From the NCBI RefSeq assembly GCF_030433435.1, contig NZ_JANRHH010000003.1:1-62630 (forward strand): a DNA stretch of 62,630 nt, given 5' to 3'. Under the pieces are notes generated by a model. It made no database searches, was not told where the DNA came from, and worked only from the letters and a program-made list of their open reading frames with translations. The stretch comes from Polycladomyces subterraneus (GTDB taxonomy: Bacteria; Bacillota; Bacilli; Thermoactinomycetales; JIR-001). Made by a program: the position numbers and the translations under genes. Positions 33,162 to 42,368 of this stretch are shown piece after piece. Each line of letters opens with the position of its first letter. Position 1 is the first letter of the stretch.

Positions 33162-34661
33162 TCACACGCCGAACGGATTCAGCGGTTTGGTCCCGATATA
33201 GGAGAGGACGCTCTTCGTTTCCGTATACAGGTCGATCGACTCGATGGCCAGCTCACGACCAAATCCGGATTGTTTGTAACCGCCGAACGGCAGTCCGGGG
33301 AAGGCGGAGAACGGGTTGTTGATCATGATGACACCCGCTTTCAGTTGCCCGGCTACACGGTGTGCACGGGAGAAATCCTGGGTCCACAGTGCGGCGGCCA
33401 GTCCGTAAATGGTGTCGTTTGCCAGGCGGACCGCTTCCTGTTCGTCACAAAATTTGATGACCACAACGACCGGTCCGAAAATCTCTTCCTGAGCCACACG
33501 CATATCGTTCGTCACATCCACAATGACCGTCGGTTCGTACCAATACCCTTTCTCAAACTCTGGTCCTTCCGGCCGTTTGCCGCCGTAAAGGACACGCGCT
33601 CCTTCTTCCTGCGCCAATTTGACGTAAGAGTCGATCACATTCCATTGTGCCTGTGAAATGACGGCGCCAACATGCGTTTCTTTGCTGAACGGATCCCCCA
33701 GTTTCAGTTTCTTCGTTTTCTCCACAAACTTTTCCAAAAATGCGTCGTAGATCGATTCGTGCACCAGCAGACGGGACCGCGCTTCGCAGGATTGACCGGT
33801 ATTGTAGTAGATGCCGAAAACGGAGCCGTTCACCGCTGCGTCCAAATCGGCGTCCGGAAAGATGATATTAGCCGATTTGCCGCCCAGCTCCAGCGTCACC
33901 CGCTTCAGGGTGTCGGAAGCTCTGGCCATGATGTCTTTGCCCGTCGTGGTTTCACCGGTGAAGGCCACTTTATCCACACCGGGATGTTCGATCAGGTAAG
34001 CACCTACATCAGAACCACTGCCGGTGATGACGTTGATCACACCAGCCGGGACACCCGCTTCGTGACAAATATCGGCCAATACGAGCGCGGTCAGCGGCGT
34101 GAGCGACGCGGGTTTCAGCACGATGGTGCATCCCGCCGCCAACGCCGGGGCGATTTTCCAAGCCGCCATCATCAACGGATAGTTCCAAGGCACGATTTGT
34201 GCGCAAACCCCAACCGGCTCCTTGACTGTGTAGTGAAAAAAGCCGTTGGGTACCGGTTTGGTACTGCCGGAAATCGTCGTTACGGCACCTGCATACAGCT
34301 CAAAATCCTCAATCGCCTGCTGCACCTGACCCTGGGCGGCGGAAATGGCTTTCCCGCTGTTGAGTACCTCGAGTTCCACCAAGTCGTTGAAGCGTTCACG
34401 CATGATCTGGGCAATTCGATTAAGAATTTGCCCGCGCCGGGAGGCTGGCCATTTTGCCCATTTTCCCTGCTCCAATGCATGACGCGCCGCTTCCACCGCT
34501 TTGTCCACATCGGCGCGTGTCGCTTTGGCTACCCGTGCAATCACTTCCCCCGTGGCCGGGTTGAACGTTTCAAACCATTCCCCGGAACTGCTCGGCACTT
34601 TTTCCCCGTTGATCAACAGATGATACTCATCCTGCAACAACGCGATCTTCTCTTTCAGCAT
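33162..34661 (-). CDS. Aldehyde dehydrogenase in the paa block
   Basis: A 499-residue NAD(P)-dependent aldehyde dehydrogenase. The Rossmann segment VAFTGETTTGKDIM, catalytic Glu in TLELGGKSANIIF, catalytic Cys in NTGQSCEARSR and the C-terminal PFGGYKQSGFGRE are intact. In phenylacetate gene sets lacking bifunctional PaaZ, a separate ALDH (PacL in Azoarcus) oxidises the open-chain semialdehyde after ring opening; phenylacetaldehyde dehydrogenase is the alternative. Context favours one of these. Overlaps the possible upstream start of the thioesterase. Start ATG 34661. Confidence 0.88.
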   Translation of the reverse strand: MLKEKIALLQDEYHLLINGEKVPSSSGEWFETFNPATGEVIARVAKATRADVDKAVEAARHALEQGKWAKWPASRRGQILNRIAQIMRERFNDLVELEVLNSGKAISAAQGQVQQAIEDFELYAGAVTTISGSTKPVPNGFFHYTVKEPVGVCAQIVPWNYPLMMAAWKIAPALAAGCTIVLKPASLTPLTALVLADICHEAGVPAGVINVITGSGSDVGAYLIEHPGVDKVAFTGETTTGKDIMARASDTLKRVTLELGGKSANIIFPDADLDAAVNGSVFGIYYNTGQSCEARSRLLVHESIYDAFLEKFVEKTKKLKLGDPFSKETHVGAVISQAQWNVIDSYVKLAQEEGARVLYGGKRPEGPEFEKGYWYEPTVIVDVTNDMRVAQEEIFGPVVVVIKFCDEQEAVRLANDTIYGLAAALWTQDFSRAHRVAGQLKAGVIMINNPFSAFPGLPFGGYKQSGFGRELAIESIDLYTETKSVLSYIGTKPLNPFGV

Positions 34662-34708
34662 CAGTGCTCCTCCCCTTTGATTTCATATGATTTTACCCTT
34701 CACCAAAC

Positions 34709-35914
34709 TCATTCCACCCGTTCCACGATGGTGGCGATGCCTTGTCCCACGCCGATACACATCGTGGCCAGACCATACCGGCCTCCTCGTCTTCGCAATT
34801 CATAGGCCATTGTGCCAATAATCCGCGCACCGCTGGCCCCCAACGGATGGCCCAACGCGATCGCGCCCCCGTTGACATTCACCTTTTCCTCATCCAAACC
34901 GAGTTCACGGATGCAGGCAAGCGCCTGAGCGGCAAATGCCTCGTTCAATTCGATGAGATCCAGATCGGCGACGGACAGCCCGGCTCGTGCCAGTGCCTTT
35001 TTCGTCGCCCCAACCGGCCCGATGCCCATGTAGTTGGGATGGGTGCCGCATACGGCAAAGGTGACGATGCGGGCCAGCGGTTTCAGTCCCAATGATTGGG
35101 CGACGCTCCGTTCCATGATCAGGAGCGCACCCGCACCGTCGTTGATTCCCGACGAGTTGCCGGCGGTCACAGTGCCGCCTTCGCGAAATGCCGGACGGAG
35201 GGATGCCAATTTTTGCAATGTGGTGTCTGGACGCATGTGTTCATCCTTGTTGAACACCACAGGTTCTCCGCGTTTAACCGGAATCATCACGGGAACGATC
35301 TCGTCAGCAAAACGGTTTTCTTCCCATGCACGGGCGGCTCGCTGTTGGCTGCGCAGAGCGAAAGCATCCTGGTCCTCACGGGTCACACCGTATCGCTCGG
35401 CGACGTTTTCAGCCGTTTCCCCCATGCTGAGCGGCGGAAACATCTCCGTCATTTTCGGGTTGACGAACCGCCAGCCCAGCGTGGTGTCCACCAACGTCTG
35501 ATTGCCGCGGGGAAACGGTTCCTCCGGCTTCAGCATCACCATCGGGGCTCTTGACATGCTCTCCACACCACCGGCGATGAAAATGTCGCCGCAACCAGCC
35601 GCGATGGCCGCTGCCGCCTGATTGACCGCTTCCAGGCCGGACCCGCACAAACGGTTGACGGTCACGCCGCCCGTCTCCTCGGGCAATCCCGCCAACAGCG
35701 CAGCCATGCGGGCCACATTGCGGTTGTCTTCCCCGGCCTGGTTGGCACAACCGAAAATGACGTCTTCGATGCGCGCGGGGTCGACCGACGGATTTCTTTC
35801 CAACAAGGCGCGGATGACATGGGCGGCCAGATCATCGGGGCGCACGCGGCTCAGTGTTCCCTTATACCGTCCAAATGGCGTTCGGACCGCATCCACAATG
35901 ACAGCTTCGCGCAC
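34709..35914 (-). CDS. paaJ: Beta-ketoadipyl-CoA-type thiolase (PaaJ-like)
   Basis: A 401-residue thiolase. The acylated Cys lies in [16 protein letters not shown], the His in [18 protein letters not shown] and the second Cys in [11 protein letters not shown]. The closest family by eye is 3-oxoadipyl-CoA / 3-oxo-5,6-dehydrosuberyl-CoA thiolase (PaaJ/PcaF), which releases acetyl-CoA and succinyl-CoA at the end of phenylacetate degradation. Start chosen as GTG 35914 because AAAGGGGGAG lies inside the longer frame from ATG 35935. Separated from the two dehydrogenase genes upstream by a MITE copy. Confidence 0.9.
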   Translation of the reverse strand: MREAVIVDAVRTPFGRYKGTLSRVRPDDLAAHVIRALLERNPSVDPARIEDVIFGCANQAGEDNRNVARMAALLAGLPEETGGVTVNRLCGSGLEAVNQAAAAIAAGCGDIFIAGGVESMSRAPMVMLKPEEPFPRGNQTLVDTTLGWRFVNPKMTEMFPPLSMGETAENVAERYGVTREDQDAFALRSQQRAARAWEENRFADEIVPVMIPVKRGEPVVFNKDEHMRPDTTLQKLASLRPAFREGGTVTAGNSSGINDGAGALLIMERSVAQSLGLKPLARIVTFAVCGTHPNYMGIGPVGATKKALARAGLSVADLDLIELNEAFAAQALACIRELGLDEEKVNVNGGAIALGHPLGASGARIIGTMAYELRRRGGRYGLATMCIGVGQGIATIVERVE

Positions 35915-35951
35915 GGTTTCTCCCCCTTTGCTCATATGTCCGTTCTTTTTC

Positions 35952-36077
35952 CTAGAGCGTGCTCGATGTATTGGTCGGCTTCGCTTTCCCGTCTCGCACC
36001 GTCTTCGCTCTGCAAAGATCGCTTGACAGAATGACGGCCACTCTTTTACAGATGAACAACGAATAACCGGAACACCC
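35952..36077. repeat. MITE-like repeat, partial copy 4, inside the paa operon
   Basis: Shares CTAGAGCGTG and the GGCTT...TTTCCCGTCTCGC / CTCTGCAAAG blocks with copy 1, but is only ~126 bp. Its right end abuts the stop codon of the upstream dehydrogenase gene. It is the only long gap in that half of the operon, so transcripts must cross it. Confidence 0.55.
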
Positions 36078-36844
36078 TACATACTGACCTTGCTAATTTC
36101 AGAGGATTGCCGCTTCCCGTCAGCGTTGTACCGATAAAAACCACGTCCGGCTGCACGTCCGGTGTAACCGGCGTACACCATTTTGCGCAGGAGGGGAGCC
36201 GGACGATAGCGATCCTCTCCCAGCTCGCGCACCAAACCGGATAAAATCCACACCACCTGGTCGACCCCGATCGTGTCGGCCCATTCCAACGGTCCCATGG
36301 GAATACGGGTCCCTTTTTTCATCGCCAGATCAATGGCGGCCGCTTTCGCTACGCCTTCCGTCAGTGCAAATGCGGCTTCGTTGACCAGCATCGCCCAAGT
36401 GCGGGGGAAGACCAAGCCCGGTTCGTCCCCGACCACTTCCACTTGTTTGCCTACATGCCGCCACAGTTGCAGGGCCTTGTCCCACACGTCTTCATCTTCC
36501 GCCTGTAGCGGACGACAAACCTCCACCAAGGGCATCTGCTGGATCATTAACGGGGAGAAACCGCCGACCCGCTCGGAGTGCGGCATCCAGGAGGCGACCT
36601 GCGTCGCGGTCACATGAAGCGTATTTGTCCAGATCGGGGCATCGATCGGCACGAGCTCCGCTGCCCGGCGCAGCAACCGCTTTTTCTCTTCCACAGGTCC
36701 GGTAACCGTGTCCACCACCGCACAAGACGATGACAACGGTTGATCTAATTGGTCCAATGGCCATACGGTCCAGCCCCGTTCGTTGAACAGATCCGATGTT
36801 TCTTTCGCCAAAGGTCCGTCACCGATCAGCACGATATCATTCAT
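36077..36844 (-). CDS. Second, divergent 3-hydroxyacyl-CoA dehydrogenase
   Basis: About 255 residues with the 3-hydroxyacyl-CoA dehydrogenase fold. The N-terminal Rossmann loop is reduced to GDGPLAKE, the middle segment SPLMIQQMPLVEVCRP aligns with the catalytic His-Glu region (usual H-F-F-N-P) but lacks the His, and the C-terminal RIPMGPLEWADTIGVDQ, GRGFYRY segments are typical. Loss of the catalytic His suggests a non-catalytic or altered partner of PaaH. Start ATG 36844 overlaps the paaH stop by 8 bp, implying tight coupling. Confidence 0.75.
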   Translation of the reverse strand: MNDIVLIGDGPLAKETSDLFNERGWTVWPLDQLDQPLSSSCAVVDTVTGPVEEKKRLLRRAAELVPIDAPIWTNTLHVTATQVASWMPHSERVGGFSPLMIQQMPLVEVCRPLQAEDEDVWDKALQLWRHVGKQVEVVGDEPGLVFPRTWAMLVNEAAFALTEGVAKAAAIDLAMKKGTRIPMGPLEWADTIGVDQVVWILSGLVRELGEDRYRPAPLLRKMVYAGYTGRAAGRGFYRYNADGKRQSSEISKVSM

Positions 36845-37697
36845 AGCGGTAATGCCCCCTTCCCGTCTTTTTGCCGAGCGCACCGCTTTCCACCAGTTGC
36901 CGCTGGTGCGGATGGGGACGGAAACGCGGATCGTGGAAATACCCTTCGTAGACGGAGCATGAGGCGGCATAGTTGATGTCGATGCCGATCAGATCCTGCA
37001 ATTCAAATGGTCCCATCGGGAAACCAGCCGCACGTAGGATGCGATCCACCTGTTGTTTTTCCGCCACATGATCCCCGACAAGACGGAATGCTTCGCTGTG
37101 AAACGACCGCGCCACACGGTTGACCAAGAACCCAGGGGTGTCGGTCACCTTCACGGGATCCTTGCCGATCTCCTTGACAAACGCCATCGCCTGATCAACC
37201 ACTTCCCGTTCTGACAGCGGCCCGTGGACCACTTCCACCAGTGGCATGACGGGAGCCGGATTGAAAAAGTGCAGGCCGATCACCCGTTCGGGATGCTTCG
37301 TGGCCGAGGCGATCGCCGTCACCGACAAAGAAGAGGTATTGGTGGCTAAAATCGCTTCCAAGTCGGCGATCTCATCCAATTGGGCAAACAACGACTTTTT
37401 TACGTCCAGACGCTCCACCACCGCTTCGATCACCAACTGGGCCTCGGCAACAGCAGACAGGTCGCCAGACGACTCGATCCGGTTCAGCGCCTGTTTCATC
37501 TCCTCCGCCGTCATCCGCTGTTTCTGCACACGCCGGCGCAAACGGTCACGAATCGCCTGCATGCCGCGTTCAAGAGCGGATGAGGAGACGTCGACCAAAA
37601 CGACCCGCTTCCCCGCCGTCGCCAGCACTTCTGCAATCCCGTTGCCCATCGTACCCGCACCCACCACGGCCGTCCGCACAATCGGTTCAACCGTCAC
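36837..37697 (-). CDS. paaH: 3-hydroxyacyl-CoA dehydrogenase (PaaH-like)
   Basis: A 286-residue NAD-dependent 3-hydroxyadipyl/butyryl-CoA dehydrogenase. It has GAGTMGNGIAEVLA (dinucleotide loop), a LGxHFFNP motif here GLHFFNPAPVMPLVEVV (catalytic His), VTDTPGFLVNR, and the C-terminal FPMGPFELQDLIGIDIN with GKKTGRGHYRYE. It catalyses the NAD step before thiolysis in the phenylacetyl-CoA pathway. Start GTG 37697 overlaps the EthD gene stop by 4 bp. Unlike its neighbour, all catalytic parts are present. Confidence 0.92.
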   Translation of the reverse strand: MTVEPIVRTAVVGAGTMGNGIAEVLATAGKRVVLVDVSSSALERGMQAIRDRLRRRVQKQRMTAEEMKQALNRIESSGDLSAVAEAQLVIEAVVERLDVKKSLFAQLDEIADLEAILATNTSSLSVTAIASATKHPERVIGLHFFNPAPVMPLVEVVHGPLSEREVVDQAMAFVKEIGKDPVKVTDTPGFLVNRVARSFHSEAFRLVGDHVAEKQQVDRILRAAGFPMGPFELQDLIGIDINYAASCSVYEGYFHDPRFRPHPHQRQLVESGALGKKTGRGHYRYE

Positions 37698-38011
37698 TTT
37701 TCATCACCGCTGGTCGTCTCACCGATCATCATCGTCACCAATTTGCCAGCGAAGCCCATCAGATCTTTCGCTGCAGCACGCCCCTCCGCAGAAACCATTG
37801 CTTCGTCCAATGCTTTCCGATTCTCAAACACCATTTCCGCCATCAGATAATACGGGGACTCCCCTCCCATCGGTGTGCCGACAAACCGGGTCACTTCGAT
37901 CTTCTTTAAACCCGGCATTTTTTTTGCCAGCGGCGCATGCACTTTAAAATAGTGCTCGTCAAATGCTTGTTTGTCCTCCGGTTGACGGTAAATGGCGATC
38001 AATTTGGTCAT
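37694..38011 (-). CDS. EthD-family small protein
   Basis: A 105-residue alpha-beta-barrel protein of the EthD family. Typical are MTKLIAIYRQPEDKQAFDEH at the N-terminus, FKVHAPLAKKMPGLKKIEV and SPYYLMAEMVFEN. Members often occur in aromatic degradation clusters, where they may bind or isomerise intermediates; the precise role is not known. Overlaps paaH by 4 bp at its 3' end. Start ATG 38011 with AGAGGGATCC upstream. Confidence 0.85.
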   Translation of the reverse strand: MTKLIAIYRQPEDKQAFDEHYFKVHAPLAKKMPGLKKIEVTRFVGTPMGGESPYYLMAEMVFENRKALDEAMVSAEGRAAAKDLMGFAGKLVTMMIGETTSGDEK

Positions 38012-38053
38012 GTGGATCCCTCTTTCTATAGAAATTGAAGATTTCCATCTTAC

Positions 38054-39382
38054 TCATCCCAACTGCGGCACTCTGCGGTCGATCACACGCACCGCTTTCC
38101 CTTCACTACGAGGAATTTCACGCGGTCTGCGCAAAATCACTTGCGTCGTCACGCCCAAATTGTCTTTAAACAAGCGGCACAAACGATCGATCAGCCGTAC
38201 TCCATCCGCGTGCTCCGTCAACGGACGGTCACCGATTCGTGCTTCGAAAGATTCCGAGACTTCCACTTCCACGGTAAAATGATCCAATGTCCCTTCCCGT
38301 GTGATGATGATTTGGTAGTGGGGTGTCACCTCCTTCACTTGCAAGAGGACATGCTCCAACTCGGACGGGAAGACGTTCACCCCGCGAATAATCAGCATGT
38401 CGTCAACCCGCCCCTTGATTCGGGACATGCGAGCGTGGGTACGGCCGCAAACGCACGGCTCGCGGTACACGGCGGCGATGTCGCCCGTCCGGTAACGGAT
38501 CACCGGGATCGCCTCCTTGGTCAGGGTGGTAAAAACCAACTCTCCCGTCTCACCGTCTGGCAACGGCTCTCCCGTGTCTGGATCGATCACCTCGACCAAG
38601 AAGTGGTCCTCTGCGATGTGCAACCCATTCTTCGCTTGCCAACATTCGATGGAGACCCCCGGTCCCAACACTTCGGACAAACCGTAAATGTCCACGGCAT
38701 GGATGCCCCATTTTTCTTCCAGCGTGCGCCGCATCCCCTCTGACCACGGTTCCGCGCCGAAAATGCCGTACGCCAGGGAAGAGCTCGCCGGGTCCTTGCC
38801 CATCTCCTCCATTGTTTCCGCCAAACTAAGGATGAACGATGGGGTTCCAGCAATGCCCCGCGGCTTGAAATCCTCGATCAGCGTTACCTGTCGGGAGCGG
38901 TTGCCGCCGGAAGCCGGCACCAGTGTCACACCGAGTCGTTCCGCTCCGGCATGCACACCCAATCCGCCTGTAAACAATCCATAGCCATACGCATTGTGAA
39001 ACACGTCACCGGGACGTCCACCTGCAGCTACGATGGACCGTGCGCACAAATCAGCCCAGTTGTCCAAATCTCTGCGGGTATACCCCACCACCGTCGGTTT
39101 CCCTTTGGTGCCGGAAGAAGCGTGGAGCCGTTTGACTTCCGATAAATCAACGGCGAACAATCCAAATGGATATTGGTCCCGCAAGTCCTGTTTGCGAGTA
39201 AACGGCAACCGGGTGATGTCCTCCGCGCTTCGAATCTGCTCCGGCTTGATACCACGCTCATCTAACTGACGCCGGTAAAACGGCACCCGGTGATACACCC
39301 GTTCCACCGTTTGACGCAGTCGCTCCGACTGTAGACGGAGCAACTCATCACGCGGCATCGCTTCCCATTCCGGTTGAAACAT
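38054..39382 (-). CDS. paaK: Phenylacetate-CoA ligase
   Basis: A 442-residue adenylate-forming enzyme activating phenylacetate with ATP and CoA, the entry step. The AMP-binding P-loop HASSGTKGKPTVVGYTRRDL, the DIYGLSEVLGPGVSIEC motif, YRTGDIAAVYREPCVCGR and MSRIKGRVDDMLIIRGVNVF (C-domain hinge) are all typical of PaaK, and length is standard. A ribosome-binding site (GGGAGGAG) precedes ATG 39382. A 124-bp gap from paaD leaves room for an internal promoter. Confidence 0.96.
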   Translation of the reverse strand: MFQPEWEAMPRDELLRLQSERLRQTVERVYHRVPFYRRQLDERGIKPEQIRSAEDITRLPFTRKQDLRDQYPFGLFAVDLSEVKRLHASSGTKGKPTVVGYTRRDLDNWADLCARSIVAAGGRPGDVFHNAYGYGLFTGGLGVHAGAERLGVTLVPASGGNRSRQVTLIEDFKPRGIAGTPSFILSLAETMEEMGKDPASSSLAYGIFGAEPWSEGMRRTLEEKWGIHAVDIYGLSEVLGPGVSIECWQAKNGLHIAEDHFLVEVIDPDTGEPLPDGETGELVFTTLTKEAIPVIRYRTGDIAAVYREPCVCGRTHARMSRIKGRVDDMLIIRGVNVFPSELEHVLLQVKEVTPHYQIIITREGTLDHFTVEVEVSESFEARIGDRPLTEHADGVRLIDRLCRLFKDNLGVTTQVILRRPREIPRSEGKAVRVIDRRVPQLG

Positions 39383-39506
39383 CGGGGCTCCTCCCTTCTA
39401 TCGCGCGTTCCATCCTGCGAAAGTCATCTTCTTCACTCTGGATCCTTACTGTCGAAAGCAAGTTGGTAAATCCGTATGCTACGGATGAGCCATCTCATCA
39501 TGAGAC

Positions 39507-39977
39507 TTAGACGGGTTTCATTCCTTCAAAAGGCTGACGGCATCGTTTGCAGTAGAAAATGGCCCGACAGGCTGTGGGTCCGAACAAATTGTGCACTTCA
39601 CCGTTGTCCGCACCGCAATAGGGGCAATCAGGCACCAGCGAACCCGATCTGCCGTCAACAGGGGGAGCAATACCGAACTCCCGTAGCTTCTCTCTGCCTT
39701 CCGGCGTGATCCGGTCCGTCGTCCAGGGCTGGTCCATCGTTACCACAACTTCCACTTCCCGTATCTCATCCAGAGCGGCCAATCGTTCCTGCACCGCTTG
39801 CCGGATCATGCCGATCGCCGGACAACCGACAAACGTCGGCGTCATCTCCACCCTGACACAACCGTCGTCCAACTGTACCCGGTTGACCATGCCCAACTCC
39901 ACGATGCTAATCGAGGGAATCTCCGGATCTTTCACTTCGTCCAAGACGGACCACAGCGTCTGTTCCGTTGTCGGCAT
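39507..39977 (-). CDS. paaD: PaaD, phenylacetyl-CoA epoxidase maturation factor
   Basis: A 156-residue protein: a MIP18/DUF59 domain (EVKDPEIPSISIVELGMVNR, TFVGCPAIGMIRQAV) and a C-terminal zinc-ribbon-like part (CPYCGADNGEVH...FYCKRCRQPF). PaaD is thought to help assemble metal centres of the PaaABCE epoxidase. ATG 39977 is used because AAAGGAGGGTCACGTC precedes it. Downstream of paaC with a 14-bp gap. Confidence 0.93.
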   Translation of the reverse strand: MPTTEQTLWSVLDEVKDPEIPSISIVELGMVNRVQLDDGCVRVEMTPTFVGCPAIGMIRQAVQERLAALDEIREVEVVVTMDQPWTTDRITPEGREKLREFGIAPPVDGRSGSLVPDCPYCGADNGEVHNLFGPTACRAIFYCKRCRQPFEGMKPV

Positions 39978-39991
39978 GACGTGACCCTCCT

Positions 39992-40786
39992 TTACCACAC
40001 AGCGTTGGGGTCCAACCGGTACACTTCGCTCATGGTGTCGAGCATTTCAGACAAATCGTCCGTGTGTTCCCCCAGGCGTCCGTTGACACGGGGGATGGAT
40101 ATTTCACCCGGCCAAGGGATACCCGCCTCATCCATCACCGGACGAATCCGTTCTTCCCATCGACGTCTCATCTCTTCTCCGTTCATGGGGAGGATGCCGT
40201 TTTCAATCAGAGCAGCTTCATACATGCCGAGAGAGAACAATCCCCCCACATCCGGCCACAACCGGTTCACCGCCTGTACCAACCGTTCCTGCGCTTCCCC
40301 GCCGGCTTGTCCGAGACGGGTGAACCACAGGCGGAAATGCTGCAAATGGTACGTCTCCTCCCGACGGATTTTACGGGCACCTTCCGCCAACGGACGATAA
40401 CCGGAATGTGTAATCGCTTCCAATCGTATGTCATCAAAAACGTCGTACAGTAAGTGGCGGGCGATGCTGTAAGCCCAATCTCCGTTGGGGCGTTCCAACA
40501 ACACGGCATTTCTCCACCTTTTCACCTCACGGGCGAAAGCGATCCGGTCGGGGTTCTCCTCGCCCAAATCATGTAACAGATTGAAATAATAGGTGGCATG
40601 ACCCACTTCATCCTGCGCAATGGAACTGAACGCCACATCCTCTTCGATATCCGGAGCCAATCCCAGCCATTCCGAATCCCGATGGCCAAGACAAAGCTCA
40701 TCATCGGCCAGCTGATACAACAAGTCGACCAGTGCTGCACGGTAAGTTTCCGATTGTTTGGCTTGTTCTGCGTTTTCCATTCGCAT
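39992..40786 (-). CDS. paaC: PaaC, structural subunit of phenylacetyl-CoA epoxidase
   Basis: About 264 residues, a ferritin-like helical subunit that pairs with PaaA in the PaaABC epoxidase core. Two E-x-x-H-like segments are visible (AQDEVGHATYY, RREETYHLQHF), plus the signature DELCLGHRDSEWLGLAPDIE. In E. coli PaaC does not carry the active di-iron site. ATG 40786 is chosen; a TTG nine bases earlier lacks spacing. Sixteen bases after paaB. Confidence 0.93.
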   Translation of the reverse strand: MRMENAEQAKQSETYRAALVDLLYQLADDELCLGHRDSEWLGLAPDIEEDVAFSSIAQDEVGHATYYFNLLHDLGEENPDRIAFAREVKRWRNAVLLERPNGDWAYSIARHLLYDVFDDIRLEAITHSGYRPLAEGARKIRREETYHLQHFRLWFTRLGQAGGEAQERLVQAVNRLWPDVGGLFSLGMYEAALIENGILPMNGEEMRRRWEERIRPVMDEAGIPWPGEISIPRVNGRLGEHTDDLSEMLDTMSEVYRLDPNAVW

Positions 40787-40801
40787 CTTCTTCAACCCCA
40801 G

Positions 40802-41176
40802 TCAACGCTTGGATTGCTCTGTTTTGGCTTCCTCTACCCCCACGTGACGCACGATGTCTTCCAGATAGAGGGCCCGTTCTTTGAACATGCGCCACAGACG
40901 TCCGTTTTCCGTATAACCGGATACTTCGCGATACTTGCGATCCATTTCCCGGGCGAAAAAATCCCCTTCATACGGCGTCGCATACACGTGCTCCCTCGGC
41001 ACGACCCACAAATTGACCGCGCGATCTCGTCGCAAGAAATTTTCCCGTGCCGTCTGCAGAGCCATCTCGGGAGACGGAGCCAACACACTTCCCACATGCA
41101 CGTGATGATCCATCTGCGTCTTTTGCACAAACACTTCGTATACACCGTATTCGGGCCGTGTCTTTTTCACAGTCAT
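40802..41176 (-). CDS. paaB: PaaB, small subunit of phenylacetyl-CoA epoxidase
   Basis: A 124-residue subunit holding the PaaAC dimers together. Typical segments are YEVFVQKTQMDHHVHVGSVL, APSPEMALQTARENFLRRD and NLWVVPREHVYAT. The start ATG 41176 has AGGGGGG upstream; the open frame continues into relic transposon sequence but lacks a signal there. Paired normally with paaA directly upstream, here separated by about 250 bp that contain the IS-type right end. Confidence 0.94.
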   Translation of the reverse strand: MTVKKTRPEYGVYEVFVQKTQMDHHVHVGSVLAPSPEMALQTARENFLRRDRAVNLWVVPREHVYATPYEGDFFAREMDRKYREVSGYTENGRLWRMFKERALYLEDIVRHVGVEEAKTEQSKR

Positions 41177-41288
41177 TTTAATCACCCCCCTGATGCGCCT
41201 GATCCGTCCGGTTGATCCCAGTAGCCTGCGATGCACGCTTCATTGAAAAGAAAATGGCTCGCGATCAAACCTTCCGTGTTTGGCGCAA

Positions 41289-41430
41289 AACCATATGGGA
41301 CGGGATGATGGCACACCCCTGAACTGAGGAGCCGTTCGAAGGCAGAAATGAACGGAGGGCGTCAACTACCCAAGGATCCCGCGGCGACCAGAGAAAGTAT
41401 CTGTGGTGCTTTAGCCGTGCGGAGTGTCAA
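41289..41430 (+). mobile_element. Solitary IS608-like right end (omega-RNA-like) between paaA and paaB
   Basis: Runs parallel to 55983-56095: ACCATATGGGACGGG, ATGATGGCACACCCCT, AAATGAACGGAGGGCGT, a hairpin core, then GCTTTAGCCGTGCGGAGTGTCAA. It ends TCAA, the right cleavage site known for IS608. No left end and no protein gene is attached. The terminal TCA, read on the other strand, is the TGA stop codon of paaA. Omega RNAs use the bases just outside this end as guide; here those would be antisense to the paaA 3' end. Confidence 0.65.
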
Positions 41431-42368
41431 ACCGCCGCCATCTGCCTGGATCTCACCATCGCTTCCCGCACCCATCGTTGTTCTTCATGCGCCATCCTGC
41501 GCAAGTCAATCCGTTCCCGCGATTTCGGCCCATCGTTGTTTTTCACGATCCTGGCAAATTTGTCCCAGTCCGGTTCCGTATACATCCAACGCCCCCGCTT
41601 CTCGTCGTAGTGTAATTTCGGATCCGGAATAGTCAACCCGATGGAGCGAATCCGCGGGATATACTTGTCGAAGAATTTTTGACGCAGTTCTTCATTGGTC
41701 TTGGTCCGGATCCGGTAATCCAACATGCGTTGGGCAGCTGGTGTCACTTCCACCGGTCCGAAGAAGAACAAGAGCGACTCCCACCAGCGATTGAGCGCAT
41801 CCTGCAACATGTCCCGTTGTTGTTTCGTCCCTTGTGCAAGAGCCAATATGATGTTCTCCCCGTGCTGCATATGGAAGCTCTCCTCAGCACAGATCCTCTT
41901 CAGCACCCGGGCATAAGGCGCGTAGGACGTATCCAGCAGGGCCGCCTGATTGATGATGGCCGCGCCGTCCACCAGCCAGCCGATCACCCCGGCATCAGCC
42001 CAAGTCTCTGCCGGCATATGAAACACATTATGAAATTTGACCCGACTCAAAAAGATATCCGTGATCAGATCCTCCCGTGTTTTGCCAAGCGGGGCAGCCA
42101 GATCCTCCACCACGCGTAACAGCAGTTGCCCGTGCCCCATTTCATCTTGCACCTTGGCCATGATCGCTAACTTACGACGCAAGGTAGGAGCTTTCGGAAC
42201 CCACTCCTTCTCGGGATACGCTCCCATGATTTCGCTGACACCGTGCATATGGATCAGTTTGATCAGCAATTGTCGGTATTCGTCCGGCATCCAATCCGTC
42301 GCCTCGATTTTTTCTCCTCGGTGAATGCGCTCCATAAAGCGCGCATATCGTTCATCTTGCCCGATCAT
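41427..42368 (-). CDS. paaA: PaaA, catalytic subunit of phenylacetyl-CoA epoxidase
   Basis: A 313-residue di-iron oxygenase subunit that converts phenylacetyl-CoA to the 1,2-epoxide. Di-iron ligand segments are visible (KVQDEMGHGQLLLRVVEDL and CAEESFHMQHGEN, quoted in part), as are the ANIH-type MPAETWADAGVIGWLVDGA helix and the C-terminal RMAHEEQRWVREA. The last codons run into the mobile right end, which supplies the TGA stop at 41427-41429; the native tail may have been a little different. Start ATG 42368 with GGGAGGAGGG, overlapping paaR by 17 bp. Confidence 0.95.
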   Translation of the reverse strand: MIGQDERYARFMERIHRGEKIEATDWMPDEYRQLLIKLIHMHGVSEIMGAYPEKEWVPKAPTLRRKLAIMAKVQDEMGHGQLLLRVVEDLAAPLGKTREDLITDIFLSRVKFHNVFHMPAETWADAGVIGWLVDGAAIINQAALLDTSYAPYARVLKRICAEESFHMQHGENIILALAQGTKQQRDMLQDALNRWWESLLFFFGPVEVTPAAQRMLDYRIRTKTNEELRQKFFDKYIPRIRSIGLTIPDPKLHYDEKRGRWMYTEPDWDKFARIVKNNDGPKSRERIDLRRMAHEEQRWVREAMVRSRQMAAV

